Assembly: GCA_030651375.1 (NCBI GenBank)
Contig: JAUSFM010000003.1
Coordinates: 62,001-126,000 of the forward strand
Direction: 5' to 3'
Origin: Candidatus Woesearchaeota archaeon
GTDB taxonomy: Archaea > Nanobdellota > Nanobdellia > Woesearchaeales > UBA12501
Length of the DNA stretch: 64,000 nucleotides
The first letter of the stretch is position 1, and each line of letters starts with the position of its first letter. The position numbers and the translations under genes were made by a program. Of this stretch, positions 28,084 to 35,947 are shown piece after piece. Under the pieces are notes generated by a model. The model did no database searches, was not told the DNA's origin, and worked only from the letters and a program-made list of their open reading frames with translations.

Positions 28084-29859
28084 TCACATCTCTTCTGGCG
28101 CCTCAATGCCCAAGAGTGCAAGCCCTGTTTTCAACACGTGCCGCACACAATGCGCCAAAAAGAGCCGCGCGTTACGCTGATCTTTTTCCGCCATGAGAAT
28201 CGGGCAGGCATGGTAAAATTCATTGAACGCCTGCGCCAACGCGATTAGATAGTTTGCCACCAGATTCGGCTTGAGTTTTTCAGCGCTTTCGAAAATAATG
28301 TCAGGAAACTGGTAAAGCAGTTTCACAATTTTTTTCTCCTGCCCTTGAGTCAGCATGCTGCTCTTGACGTGGTTGGCTTCGAAAAAGGAGTCAAGCAGAG
28401 AATCGCGGTCATGGTGCGGTGTGTTTTTCCGCAGCGCATCAAACAATGGCTCGTTTTGTTCCATAAATTTTTTGATGATTGAGTAAATGCGCGCATGGGC
28501 ATACTGGACATACGGCCCAGTCTCTCCCTCAAAAGAAATTGATTCATTGGGGTCGAACAGCATGTCCTTGGCCGGATCAATTTTGGCAAGGAAAAACTTC
28601 AGCGCGGCGATGCCAATTTTCTTGGCGCGGTCATTGATTTCATCATCGCTCAAGTCGCTGAATCGCTTCCGGATTTCAACCGCCGCAAGGTCGTGCATAT
28701 TCGCGATGATGTCATCGGCGTCAACCACCGTACCTTCACGGGATTTCATCCTGCCGGACGGCAGGTTGACCATGCCGTAGCTTAGATGGTGGCATTTTTC
28801 TGCTGGATACTTCAACAAGCCAAGGAGAGAAAACAATACCTTAAAGTGATGATCCTGTTCGTGTGCAACAACGTAGATGGACTGATCCAGCTTTTGGTCG
28901 TCAAACTTTAATTTTGCGAGGTACAAATCCTGCGTGATGTAGATAGAAGTGCCATCCGGCCGGAGCAGGATTTTTTTGCCGAGCCCCTGTTTCTGCAAGT
29001 CAGCGTAAATTGCGCCGGTCTCGTCTTTTTTGAAAATACCTTTTTCCACGCCATCAAAAACATTTTCTAAAACAATTTCTTTTCCCTTGTCATAAAAATC
29101 ACTTTCGTAGTAATACTTGTCAAAGTTCACGCCCAGTTTTTCATAGGTGTCTTCAAAGCCGCTGTACGCCCACGCGCTCATGAGCTTCCACAATTCGCGG
29201 GTATGCTTGTCGCCTGCTTCCCACTTGCGCAGCATCTCCTGCGCTTCTTGCTCAAGTTCAGGGTGCTCTTTTTCACGCTGGCAGTAGTCAACATAGAATT
29301 TTCCGACGAAATGGTCACTTTTGATGTTTGGCTGCGCATTGCCGCCCCATTTCTGGTAGGCGAGCATTGATTTGCAGATGTGAATGCCACGATCGTTGTT
29401 AAGGTTCGCCTGAATCACAGTGTGGCCCTGGAATTTGAGAATACGCGCAACGCTGGAGCCAAGCACAATGTTGCGCACATGGCCAAGGTGCAAGGGCTTG
29501 TTGGTATTTGGCGAGGGGTATTCAACCATGATTGTTTTTTCCTTCAGTGAAGGTTCTTTGCCATACTCCTCCTTTTCGTCGTGAATTTTGGCAAGCGTCA
29601 AACACGCCAATGCAGCGGGGTCGAAGAAAAAGTTGATGTAGGGGCCGGCGGCCTCGATTTTCTTGAAGGGCGCTTCAGGCGTAAGTTTTTTTGCGAACTC
29701 TTCTGCAATTTTTACCGGTGATTTTTTCAGTTCTTTTGCCAGCATGAAGCAGGGGTAGGCATAATCGCCCAGCGCGTCGTCGGGCGGGATTTCAATCAGA
29801 GATTCATCTGGCGCGATGAAAGCGTGCAGTATCTTGAGTATTGTTTTCTTGGGGTCCAT
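28084..29859 (-). CDS. argS: Arginyl-tRNA synthetase
   Basis: 591 residues. The class I signature PSPNTNKPLHLGHVRN lies near residue 125, RMKSREGTVV takes the KMSKS position, and a DALR anticodon-binding domain follows (YVQYAHARIYSI onward). The N-terminal additional domain with DYAYPCFMLAKELKK is present. It charges tRNA-Arg with arginine. Length is normal. Confidence 0.96.
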   Translation of the reverse strand: MDPKKTILKILHAFIAPDESLIEIPPDDALGDYAYPCFMLAKELKKSPVKIAEEFAKKLTPEAPFKKIEAAGPYINFFFDPAALACLTLAKIHDEKEEYGKEPSLKEKTIMVEYPSPNTNKPLHLGHVRNIVLGSSVARILKFQGHTVIQANLNNDRGIHICKSMLAYQKWGGNAQPNIKSDHFVGKFYVDYCQREKEHPELEQEAQEMLRKWEAGDKHTRELWKLMSAWAYSGFEDTYEKLGVNFDKYYYESDFYDKGKEIVLENVFDGVEKGIFKKDETGAIYADLQKQGLGKKILLRPDGTSIYITQDLYLAKLKFDDQKLDQSIYVVAHEQDHHFKVLFSLLGLLKYPAEKCHHLSYGMVNLPSGRMKSREGTVVDADDIIANMHDLAAVEIRKRFSDLSDDEINDRAKKIGIAALKFFLAKIDPAKDMLFDPNESISFEGETGPYVQYAHARIYSIIKKFMEQNEPLFDALRKNTPHHDRDSLLDSFFEANHVKSSMLTQGQEKKIVKLLYQFPDIIFESAEKLKPNLVANYLIALAQAFNEFYHACPILMAEKDQRNARLFLAHCVRHVLKTGLALLGIEAPEEM

Positions 29860-29915
29860 GGCGAAAAGGAAGTGGATTTAGGAAGATTGTTGAGGGTCAG
29901 TAGATGATTAGCAGA

Positions 29916-30155
29916 TTATTTTCGGCGTTTTCCATGACGGGCATTAATCAGGTGTTTGATTTCAGTAAGCTGGTGCTGGATTGTTTCAAGCCGGCGCGCG
30001 TTTTTGCGATCCTGAAACCATCGAATCATAAACGCAATGAAGTACAGGCCGAAAATGCCGCCGACGAGCAGCTGGATTTTGCGGAGAATAAAAACAAATT
30101 GGTTGCTCAAAGGCATGACAATATCCTGAAGGTTAAGGTCGCTGATGCTTACCAT
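29916..30155 (-). CDS. Small single-TM protein, 79 residues
   Basis: One transmembrane segment (about residues 26-46, LLVGGIFGLYFIAFMI) follows 25 residues. The basic C-terminal helix has coiled-coil character and ends KRRK. No family recognised. It may be read with ArgRS, which starts in the same direction downstream. Confidence 0.6.
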   Translation of the reverse strand: MVSISDLNLQDIVMPLSNQFVFILRKIQLLVGGIFGLYFIAFMIRWFQDRKNARRLETIQHQLTEIKHLINARHGKRRK

Positions 30156-30205
30156 GGATGGCCTCTTTTTTACTTTTTTATGGATGTTAGTTTTTCGTTG
30201 TCTTT

Positions 30206-30421
30206 TTATTTTGTTTCGTTGATGCTGATGTCAAGCTCTTCATCTTTGTGTGTTTCAACTTCTTCAACAACCTGTTTGAGCCGCTGCGCTTCATCTTCCA
30301 CTTTCACCAGGTAGGCAAGGTCGCCGAACTGGTCAAACGCACATTCCTTGCAGTAGTAGTCCGAGGTTCCCTTGATGCAGAACTGCGCTTCAGCATTGCA
30401 AATAAGGCATTTTTTCGCCAT
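30206..30421 (-). CDS. Zinc-ribbon microprotein, 71 residues
   Basis: From the ATG at 30421. CLICNAEAQFC and YYCKECAFDQFGD give a CxxC...CxxC zinc ribbon; the second half is an acidic helix. TTTTAAAA is centred 25.5 bases upstream. Similar small ribbons occur across archaea without known role. Confidence 0.7.
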   Translation of the reverse strand: MAKKCLICNAEAQFCIKGTSDYYCKECAFDQFGDLAYLVKVEDEAQRLKQVVEEVETHKDEELDISINETK

Positions 30422-30491
30422 AGGCACGGTAAGTTGGGCTTGTTTTAAAAAGTTTATGCTCGTCGGGGCAAAAAAAAGAAAGATAAAAAAA

Positions 30492-30677
30492 TTATTCATC
30501 CTCTGATTTTTTCTCATCATCATCTTCTGACTTATCATTCTCTTTGAGGTCATTCGCCTCATCATGGCCGTGGATGAAGGCGTCCTCTTCCGGAGAAATC
30601 TCATCATCATCGACACTGGACTCTTCACTGTCTGTTTCTTCCTCTTCTTCCAAGAAATCTTCTTGCATCTCCTCCAT
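30492..30677 (-). CDS. Highly acidic microprotein, 61 residues
   Basis: The ATG at 30677 has GGGTGAT immediately upstream as ribosome site (a GTG at 30686 is the alternative). More than half of the residues are Glu or Asp, with Ser; no hydrophobic core. Probably disordered. It resembles the acidic tails in the Nog1-like gene and the 18020 microprotein. Confidence 0.6.
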   Translation of the reverse strand: MEEMQEDFLEEEEETDSEESSVDDDEISPEEDAFIHGHDEANDLKENDKSEDDDEKKSEDE

Positions 30678-30823
30678 GTCTATCACCCTTTCTAAAATTA
30701 AGTTTTGAGAATGGAAGGATTGATTATATAAAGATTGTGATAATAGGTCGGGTACGTTGGGTGTAATAAAAATTGTATAAAATTGTCAAAAGAAATTTTT
30801 GATGGTACGTTCTTGTGTTGTAT

Positions 30824-31021
30824 CTAAACCTTAAAATTATCCCGCTCAAGCTCGTGCATGCGCTGTTCAAGTTGCTCGATTTTCCGCTCTTGAGCATGCT
30901 GCTGGTGGTACAAGTAGCGCGTCCAGCCAAAGACATTGGAGAGGTCGTGTTTTACTCGTACGAACGCCGTGCGTATCTGTTGCAATGAAGAGTCCGGATC
31001 GGTGAGCCAGTCGAATAGCAT
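30824..31021 (-). CDS. Small coiled-coil protein, 65 residues
   Basis: Leaderless, with TTTATAAG centred 28.5 bases upstream. The N-terminus (MLFDWLTDPD) leads into two helices; the last 25 residues form a heptad pattern (KIEQLEQRMHELERD). Two Trp and several Arg suggest a membrane-surface or nucleic-acid contact, but nothing specific. Confidence 0.6.
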   Translation of the reverse strand: MLFDWLTDPDSSLQQIRTAFVRVKHDLSNVFGWTRYLYHQQHAQERKIEQLEQRMHELERDNFKV

Positions 31022-31089
31022 GGTATGAAAGGAGTAAGATACTTGTTTATAAGCCTTTCTATTTATTTTTACTGTTGAGTAGTTAAATA

Positions 31090-31455
31090 TTAACGAACCA
31101 CTTCAACCTGCTCCATTGATTCAAAAGCGCGGTCACCGGTAACAAAAATGTGGCTGTGGTGCAGTGCAAAATGATAGCCAAAACAATCAATGTATGAAAA
31201 ACTTTTCTTTTGCTTTTTTTGGTTAAAGCGAAAGAGCATTGCTGCAGGGATTATATCTGCAGAAATATCAACCGCATACGGCGCAAAACGTTTCTGAAAA
31301 TAATCCGCAGTCTGCTGATTATATTTTTTTAACAAAAAAAAGTAGAGTTCCCCAAGATTACAATACAGCGTGATGGCGTCTGCTTCAAGATACGGGTCGT
31401 AGTTTTTATTTCCGTCGGCAATTTCAATAAGGGTGTAGGTATCAAGAAAATACAT
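31090..31455 (-). CDS. PIN-domain toxin (VapC-like)
   Basis: 121 residues. The first acidic residue is in FLDTYTLIEI, the Glu in NLGELYFFLL, the central Asp in FSYIDCFGYHFA and the last in VTGDRAFE. This is the four-acid pattern of PIN ribonucleases. It overlaps the antitoxin stop by one base. VapC toxins cut RNA; target unknown. Confidence 0.85.
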   Translation of the reverse strand: MYFLDTYTLIEIADGNKNYDPYLEADAITLYCNLGELYFFLLKKYNQQTADYFQKRFAPYAVDISADIIPAAMLFRFNQKKQKKSFSYIDCFGYHFALHHSHIFVTGDRAFESMEQVEVVR

Positions 31456-31694
31456 TAGTCAAACCTGCTTTCAAATTCTTCATCTATCTCTTTAAGTAAA
31501 ACATCTGTTGATTTGCCGGAAGTTGGGGTAAATTTTTTCAGCTCGCCGAAGATTGCACGGAGCGAGCCTGCTTTTTTTCGAACAATAACTTCCACCTCAT
31601 CATTAACCGCAAGATGCTCTTGGCACAGTTTTTCTTTTGGTAAAAGAATGCCCACTGAATTTCCCCACGCTTTAAGTTTAGTGACGGTTTCCAT
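31455..31694 (-). CDS. AbrB-type antitoxin (VapB-like)
   Basis: 79 residues. KAWGNSVGILLPKEKL followed by DEVEVIVRK is the swapped-hairpin AbrB DNA-binding domain; the acidic tail (LLKEIDEEFESRF) can insert into the toxin. First gene of the pair. Leaderless, under a palindromic operator. Confidence 0.85.
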   Translation of the reverse strand: METVTKLKAWGNSVGILLPKEKLCQEHLAVNDEVEVIVRKKAGSLRAIFGELKKFTPTSGKSTDVLLKEIDEEFESRFD

Positions 31695-31700
31695 ACAAGT

Positions 31701-31724
31701 TAATTATACGTATAATTATATAAA
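31701..31724 (-). promoter_or_regulatory. Operator and TATA box of the vapBC-type pair
   Basis: TAATTATACGTATAATTA (31701-31718) is a perfect 18-base palindrome between the antitoxin ATG (31694) and the TATA box (TTTATATAA on the minus strand, 31716-31724), which it overlaps by three bases. It covers the expected transcription start, the normal place for antitoxin autorepression. Confidence 0.65.
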
Positions 31725-31859
31725 TGTTGTGGTTCGAATGGAGTATTTAAAGACCACTACAAAGTGATAACAATAGAAAGGTTTATATACTCCCCCACAG
31801 TAATCTTTATCTATACCCTTCGAAAAAGGCATACAAAACAAGTACCAGGTGAAAAACAA

Positions 31860-31952
31860 ATGGTTACTCAAAATGATACTGAAGTTGTTATAGTCGGCGG
31901 CGGGCTTGCCGGCGTCAGCGCAGCGTATGAATTAGGAAAATCAGGTGAATGA
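31860..31952 (+). pseudogene. Truncated FAD/NAD(P)-binding protein, first 30 codons
   Basis: TTTATATA (about 31780) and GGTGA seven bases before the ATG give a normal start. The translation reads MVTQNDTEVVIVGGGLAGVS and ends after AAYELGKSGE. VVIVGGGLAGVSAAYEL is the first beta-alpha-beta of a Rossmann dinucleotide-binding domain, typical of FAD oxidoreductases of about 300-450 residues. The frame stops at TGA, immediately followed by a gene of different composition. It looks like the 5' stump of an interrupted gene; a leader-peptide role is the alternative. Confidence 0.65.
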
Positions 31953-33701
31953 ATGAAAACTTTAACGTCATTATTATTGTCTGTGTCGTTGTATTTTGGT
32001 GGTTGTTTGGATTCGGTTTCCAAACCTGCAACTCTATCAGACGTTGGGAGGAGTGTTGTTTCTGGTCGTGATGCAGGTTATGATGCTATTGTTAAGGGTG
32101 ATGTCAGTGTTAAGGATTCTTCAAATAATACTCCAGAGGTTAATTTGTCTAATATTTGTCGTGAAGGAATGAGGATTTATTCTGCTTGCGGTTTGAATGG
32201 TAATGGTTTGCAGTTTAGGTATTGTTTGGATGATAATACTTGGAGTAATTTGAGTGGTTGTGTTGATAATGATTCTTGTGTTGCAGGTTCACAGATTAAG
32301 TTTTATAATGCGGCTATTTTTACTCTTGATGTGGGAGAATGCAGGGCGGGTTTTTTAAGTTGTGATAGACAGGGCGAATCTTTTAAGTACATAATTTCTA
32401 CGCCTGAAGTTCTCCCTCGTCAAGATTTATGCAATGGTTTGAATGATGATTGTGATACTGATACTGATGAGGATTATAACGTCGGAATGCCTTGTAGTTT
32501 AGAAGTTGCTGGTTGCGTGTTTGGTGGTAATTATGTTTGTTTAGAAGATGGTCGTAGTACGATGTGTGTGCAGACAAATCCCGAACCTTTAAGGTGTGTT
32601 GATTCTGGAGTTCCTGAAAGAGACGCCGGTTTTCCAGAACGAGATGCTGGAGTTCCAGTAGATACTGGAATGCCAGATGTTGGTTATGATGCGCAAAATA
32701 GTGATTCGGGTATTCATGGAATAGATGTTGGTATTGTTCCGTCACCGGAGGTTTGTAATGGTGTAGATGATGACCTTGATGGGTTGGTTGATAATCTTGT
32801 GCCTGAATCTCGTTCTTGTGGTGTTAATTTAAGGGGTGTTGAGGAGCGTTATTGTGTTGATGGTGCTTGGTCTGTTTGGTCTGCTTGTGATAATTTTGAC
32901 CAATGTTTATTAGGAAATATAAGAGAATCTTATAATGGGCCTGATGGTACGTTAGGTGTTGGTGTTTGTAAGGCGCAAGTTGAACAATGTGTTGATGTTG
33001 ATGGTCTTGCACAGTATGTTATTGTCTCACCGCAGGTTTTGCCAAGTGTTGAAGTTTGTAATGCGAAAGATGATGACTGTAATCGTATTGTTGATGATGG
33101 TTTTGATGTTGGGCAAGCGTGTGAAGACTTATGCAGAGGTGCTGGAACAGTTCAGTGTCTTGGTGATGGGAATGGTACTTACTGTTTCACTATTAATATT
33201 CCCGGTCAATTATATAATGCAGATTTTGAACGAGCAATAACACCAGATGGAAGCGTGCCTTGTTGGGATGTTCGACAGGGAAGTCCGGGTGTTGTTTCTC
33301 TTGCAGAAGGGTATAATTCTTGTCAGGGACAAAACGCTCTTAGGGAACGAGAAGGAAACAATGAAGCATACATTGTTTCACAAGTAGTAAACTTACAAGA
33401 TAGAGTGGCAGATATTAATGCTAACCATTTGCAAATAACAGCAACAGACATTGTATCAAGCGCAAGTGATGTAGTAGGATTCGGAATTGCCTTTTATGAT
33501 GCAAATATGAACTTCATCAGCGAAAACTACCATGAGGGAATGGAAGGGTTTGAAAACGTGTGCAACCAACGAACAATCCAACAAGTAATACCGCCAAACA
33601 CGAACTATCTCGAAGTTCGCCTCACCGGAACAAACAATGGCGGAAATACTAATAATGCAACACACGACAACATCACATTAGACTATGCAATAATACAATA
33701 A
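31953..33701 (+). CDS. MopE-like cysteine-rich lipoprotein
   Basis: 582 residues. MKTLTSLLLSVSLYFGGC is a lipoprotein signal. Three CNG-x-DDD-type repeats (DLCNGLNDDCDTDTDEDY, EVCNGVDDDLDGLVDN, EVCNAKDDDCNRIVDDGF) are the putative metal-binding MopE motif. Between the first two is a Pro/Asp/Gly repeat with units like VPERDAG. The last 170 residues, rich in beta strands and Asn, resemble a carbohydrate-binding-type domain. GGTGA at 31944-31948 lies inside the preceding stump. Codons are dominated by T-ending forms (GTT, GAT, GGT, TGT) up to about 33200 and then shift to A/C-ending ones, unlike the neighbours; transfer is likely. Confidence 0.7.
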   Translation: MKTLTSLLLSVSLYFGGCLDSVSKPATLSDVGRSVVSGRDAGYDAIVKGDVSVKDSSNNTPEVNLSNICREGMRIYSACGLNGNGLQFRYCLDDNTWSNLSGCVDNDSCVAGSQIKFYNAAIFTLDVGECRAGFLSCDRQGESFKYIISTPEVLPRQDLCNGLNDDCDTDTDEDYNVGMPCSLEVAGCVFGGNYVCLEDGRSTMCVQTNPEPLRCVDSGVPERDAGFPERDAGVPVDTGMPDVGYDAQNSDSGIHGIDVGIVPSPEVCNGVDDDLDGLVDNLVPESRSCGVNLRGVEERYCVDGAWSVWSACDNFDQCLLGNIRESYNGPDGTLGVGVCKAQVEQCVDVDGLAQYVIVSPQVLPSVEVCNAKDDDCNRIVDDGFDVGQACEDLCRGAGTVQCLGDGNGTYCFTINIPGQLYNADFERAITPDGSVPCWDVRQGSPGVVSLAEGYNSCQGQNALREREGNNEAYIVSQVVNLQDRVADINANHLQITATDIVSSASDVVGFGIAFYDANMNFISENYHEGMEGFENVCNQRTIQQVIPPNTNYLEVRLTGTNNGGNTNNATHDNITLDYAIIQ

Positions 33702-33715
33702 AAAGGTTGAAACTA

Positions 33716-33952
33716 ATGAAAAAACAACAAAAAAATTCGGTGTTCACGGTGTTTATAGCTATTATTATCCTTTGGTTTATAGGTATATTGGTAGAAAAAT
33801 ACTTTTCCATTGATTTCATATATTCATCATTTGTAATGATTATTATTGGCTTAATATTCACCAATATCTATGAGACTAACGTGCATAAATCAAAAAGTTT
33901 AGACGTTAAATCAGAAAAAGGAGAACAAGAATACGATGATAGTGGCAGGTGA
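33716..33952 (+). CDS. Small membrane protein, 78 residues
   Basis: From the ATG at 33716, 14 bases after the lipoprotein gene. Two hydrophobic segments (about 9-25 and 30-50) and a charged tail. AT-rich like the other insert genes. No family recognised. Confidence 0.55.
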   Translation: MKKQQKNSVFTVFIAIIILWFIGILVEKYFSIDFIYSSFVMIIIGLIFTNIYETNVHKSKSLDVKSEKGEQEYDDSGR

Positions 33953-33957
33953 AAAAG

Positions 33958-34308
33958 ATGGAAGATACTGATTTAATAAGATATGTTACTCTTGTCTTTA
34001 TTGCAATGATTATATTTATTATTATAACTTCATTGACTGGTATTTCTTATATTACAACAGATAATGGCAGTCATGTTGGGTACGTGACGGCAGTTGAGGA
34101 TAACGGTTTGTTTTTTAAGACGACGACTGTTTATTTTAAGTCAGATGTTCAGAGTACGCAGGAGGATAAGTATTGTGTTATTAATGCTGGTTTAAAATCC
34201 ATTTTGAAGGGTGCTGCCCAGAATCATAATCGTATCGAAATTCAATACTACGACCAGTTTTCAAAAGATATTTCCGAGCTATGGCGCGGTAAAGACGGCG
34301 ATGTTTGA
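33958..34308 (+). CDS. Membrane-anchored small protein, 116 residues
   Basis: GGTGA (33948-33952), overlapping the preceding stop, is five bases before the ATG. One N-terminal membrane segment (about 12-28) precedes a soluble domain with GYVTAVEDNGLFFKTTTVYF and QSTQEDKYCV, a pattern I associate from memory with short conserved proteins in bacterial candidate-phyla genomes; this needs a search. Third gene of the insert. Confidence 0.55.
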   Translation: MEDTDLIRYVTLVFIAMIIFIIITSLTGISYITTDNGSHVGYVTAVEDNGLFFKTTTVYFKSDVQSTQEDKYCVINAGLKSILKGAAQNHNRIEIQYYDQFSKDISELWRGKDGDV

Positions 34309-34366
34309 AATGCTGGATCGTTATCAGAAACAGGTTGATGATATTAGTTGTGCAGTGATGAAGTAA
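34301..34366 (+). other. Short frame at insert end, possible 3' remnant
   Basis: A 21-codon frame overlaps the previous stop (ATG 34301, TAA 34364-34366). In the same frame the reading is open some codons upstream. It could be the 3' stump of the gene interrupted at 31952, or mere read-through sequence; the translation is too short to decide. Confidence 0.2.
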
Positions 34367-34437
34367 TTTTTTAATTTATTTTTCTTTTAGTTTGATTATA
34401 AGTCTAGTTTAAATACCCCTCCTTATTCTCATCTTGT

Positions 34438-34950
34438 ATGACTGCTGATTTAGAAAAATTACTGGAAATCAAAGAACCGCCCAGAAAAAAAGCCATGAAG
34501 TGGATTAAGCGCTATGGCCCCGCTGAAATAGTTGGAACCATAACCGCGGTCGTCGCCTCATTTTATGCGTTCAAGGCAACAAAAGAGGGCATTGCAGGTG
34601 AAGCAGCGGCGGCGTATGCTGGCGCCATTGGAGAGAGCATTGGATTTTACAGTACGGTATTTTTATATGATCTTCGACAAGATTATAAGGCAGTGAAAAA
34701 AGAAGGAAGAGCATACACCATCACTGATGCTCTCAAAGTCGCGCGAAATGAGATCGTCGAATTCGGCGTTGCTGAATATTTCGATACTGCACTGTTACGG
34801 CCATTCTGCATAGGTGTTGGCGCACGAATCGGCGGTCAGGGATGGGGCGTCATGGCAGGCAAACTTGCTGCTGATGTGCTTTTTTATGCGCAGGCAATTG
34901 TTATACGAGAACAGCAGGAAAAAAGAGGATGGATTAGAAATAGTGAATAG
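34438..34950 (+). CDS. Small membrane protein, 170 residues
   Basis: Leaderless, TTTAAATA centred 26.5 bases upstream. After a charged N-terminus there are weakly hydrophobic segments (about 32-50 and 55-78) with many Ala/Gly, and a further one near 135-160. No known family. It marks the return to normal composition after the insert. Confidence 0.65.
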   Translation: MTADLEKLLEIKEPPRKKAMKWIKRYGPAEIVGTITAVVASFYAFKATKEGIAGEAAAAYAGAIGESIGFYSTVFLYDLRQDYKAVKKEGRAYTITDALKVARNEIVEFGVAEYFDTALLRPFCIGVGARIGGQGWGVMAGKLAADVLFYAQAIVIREQQEKRGWIRNSE

Positions 34951-34978
34951 GTTCTTGCATCTTGGAGATTAAAGAGAT

Positions 34979-35401
34979 TTATTCCACACTCTGCTGCCGA
35001 AGCATTGCAATTGGCTTTCTTCCCTGTGCGCCGGCGTCGGTCTCGTGCCAGAACTGAATGTGCTTCTCGCCGAGTTGCCAGCAGAGGCAGATGATTCGAT
35101 TGTCAATCGTGGAGTAGAAATCAACAAGCCCGGTGTCAATATCTTTGACCACACAGCCGGCATCCAAAAGCCGGTGGAGGATGGTGTAAAATTCTGCAGA
35201 AATCGTGTGGAACTGGTGGTTGAGCTTGACGGCGCTGACCAGGTTTTGGTGGTCATCGTCATATTCAAACGACACTGAACGGAGCAGGGCAATTGCTTTG
35301 TTGAGCTCCTGCAACTTGAGCATTTGCACCTCAAGCGTGGCAAGCACGCGGTTTGCTTCCTCTACGGTGAGGAACTTTTTGTTTTCACCCTCTATTTCCA
35401 T
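34979..35401 (-). CDS. DUF2203 family protein
   Basis: 140 residues. A helical first half precedes GCVVKDIDTGLVDFYSTID, LCWQLGEKHIQFWHE and the GRKPI ending, the conserved core of DUF2203. Function of the family is unknown. Leaderless: TATATATA is centred 27.5 bases upstream. Confidence 0.8.
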   Translation of the reverse strand: MEIEGENKKFLTVEEANRVLATLEVQMLKLQELNKAIALLRSVSFEYDDDHQNLVSAVKLNHQFHTISAEFYTILHRLLDAGCVVKDIDTGLVDFYSTIDNRIICLCWQLGEKHIQFWHETDAGAQGRKPIAMLRQQSVE

Positions 35402-35480
35402 GGATAGTTCTATTGGTTGTCGTCTATATATACTTTTTGGTGAAAATCAGCAGTTTTAATGATTAGTAATTAGAATTAAG

Positions 35481-35744
35481 TTAAATGCTCTGTTTTCCGG
35501 TAATCGTAAGAATGGCCTTGTCTAACACAATATGGACCTCATCAAGGTCGTTGATGACAATGTCGTTGCCTTCGAGGTAGTATGAGATGTTGATGAGGTC
35601 ATTAATCCGCACTTTTTCAATGTTGGGGTATTCCAGCATCTCTTTCGGCACTTCGCCGGTCTTGTGTGGGTTGTTTTTCGTAAACAGGTTCACAATTGCA
35701 GTTTTATACTTATTCGTGCCAATGCGTGGCTTCCTGCCGACCAT
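35481..35744 (-). CDS. Hypothetical protein, 87 residues, start uncertain
   Basis: From ATG 35744 (MVGRKPRIGTNKYKTAI). The TATAAAAA box at 35813-35820 predicts transcription from about 35790, so a TTG at 35777 adding 11 residues is equally possible. The protein has a basic start and a beta-rich C-terminal half (VRINDLINISYYLEGNDIVI). No family recognised. Confidence 0.6.
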   Translation of the reverse strand: MVGRKPRIGTNKYKTAIVNLFTKNNPHKTGEVPKEMLEYPNIEKVRINDLINISYYLEGNDIVINDLDEVHIVLDKAILTITGKQSI

Positions 35745-35947
35745 GAGACTTTTGATATGGTACGTTTTTTGTTCCAAGTGAATAACCCCACTAAGCGTTT
35801 TCAGAAGGTAACTATAAAAAGATTGTGGAAATAGGATAATGAACAACTGCGTTCAAAGACGATTGGCGCAATATTTATAAAACAAGAGAACATAAAAAGA
35901 AGAAAACAAAAATAGGAATAGGCAACAAAAGAAAAAAGAGGGATAGG

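Noticed and set aside
32600-32720. Short repeats resembling a CRISPR-like pattern
   Set aside because: They encode in-frame VPERDAG-type peptide repeats of the lipoprotein; spacing is 20-30 bases with no conserved palindromic repeat.
31860-34440. Insertion sequence or transposon at the foreign cargo
   Set aside because: No transposase, no terminal inverted repeats and no clear target-site duplication could be found; only an insertion of unknown mechanism is supported.
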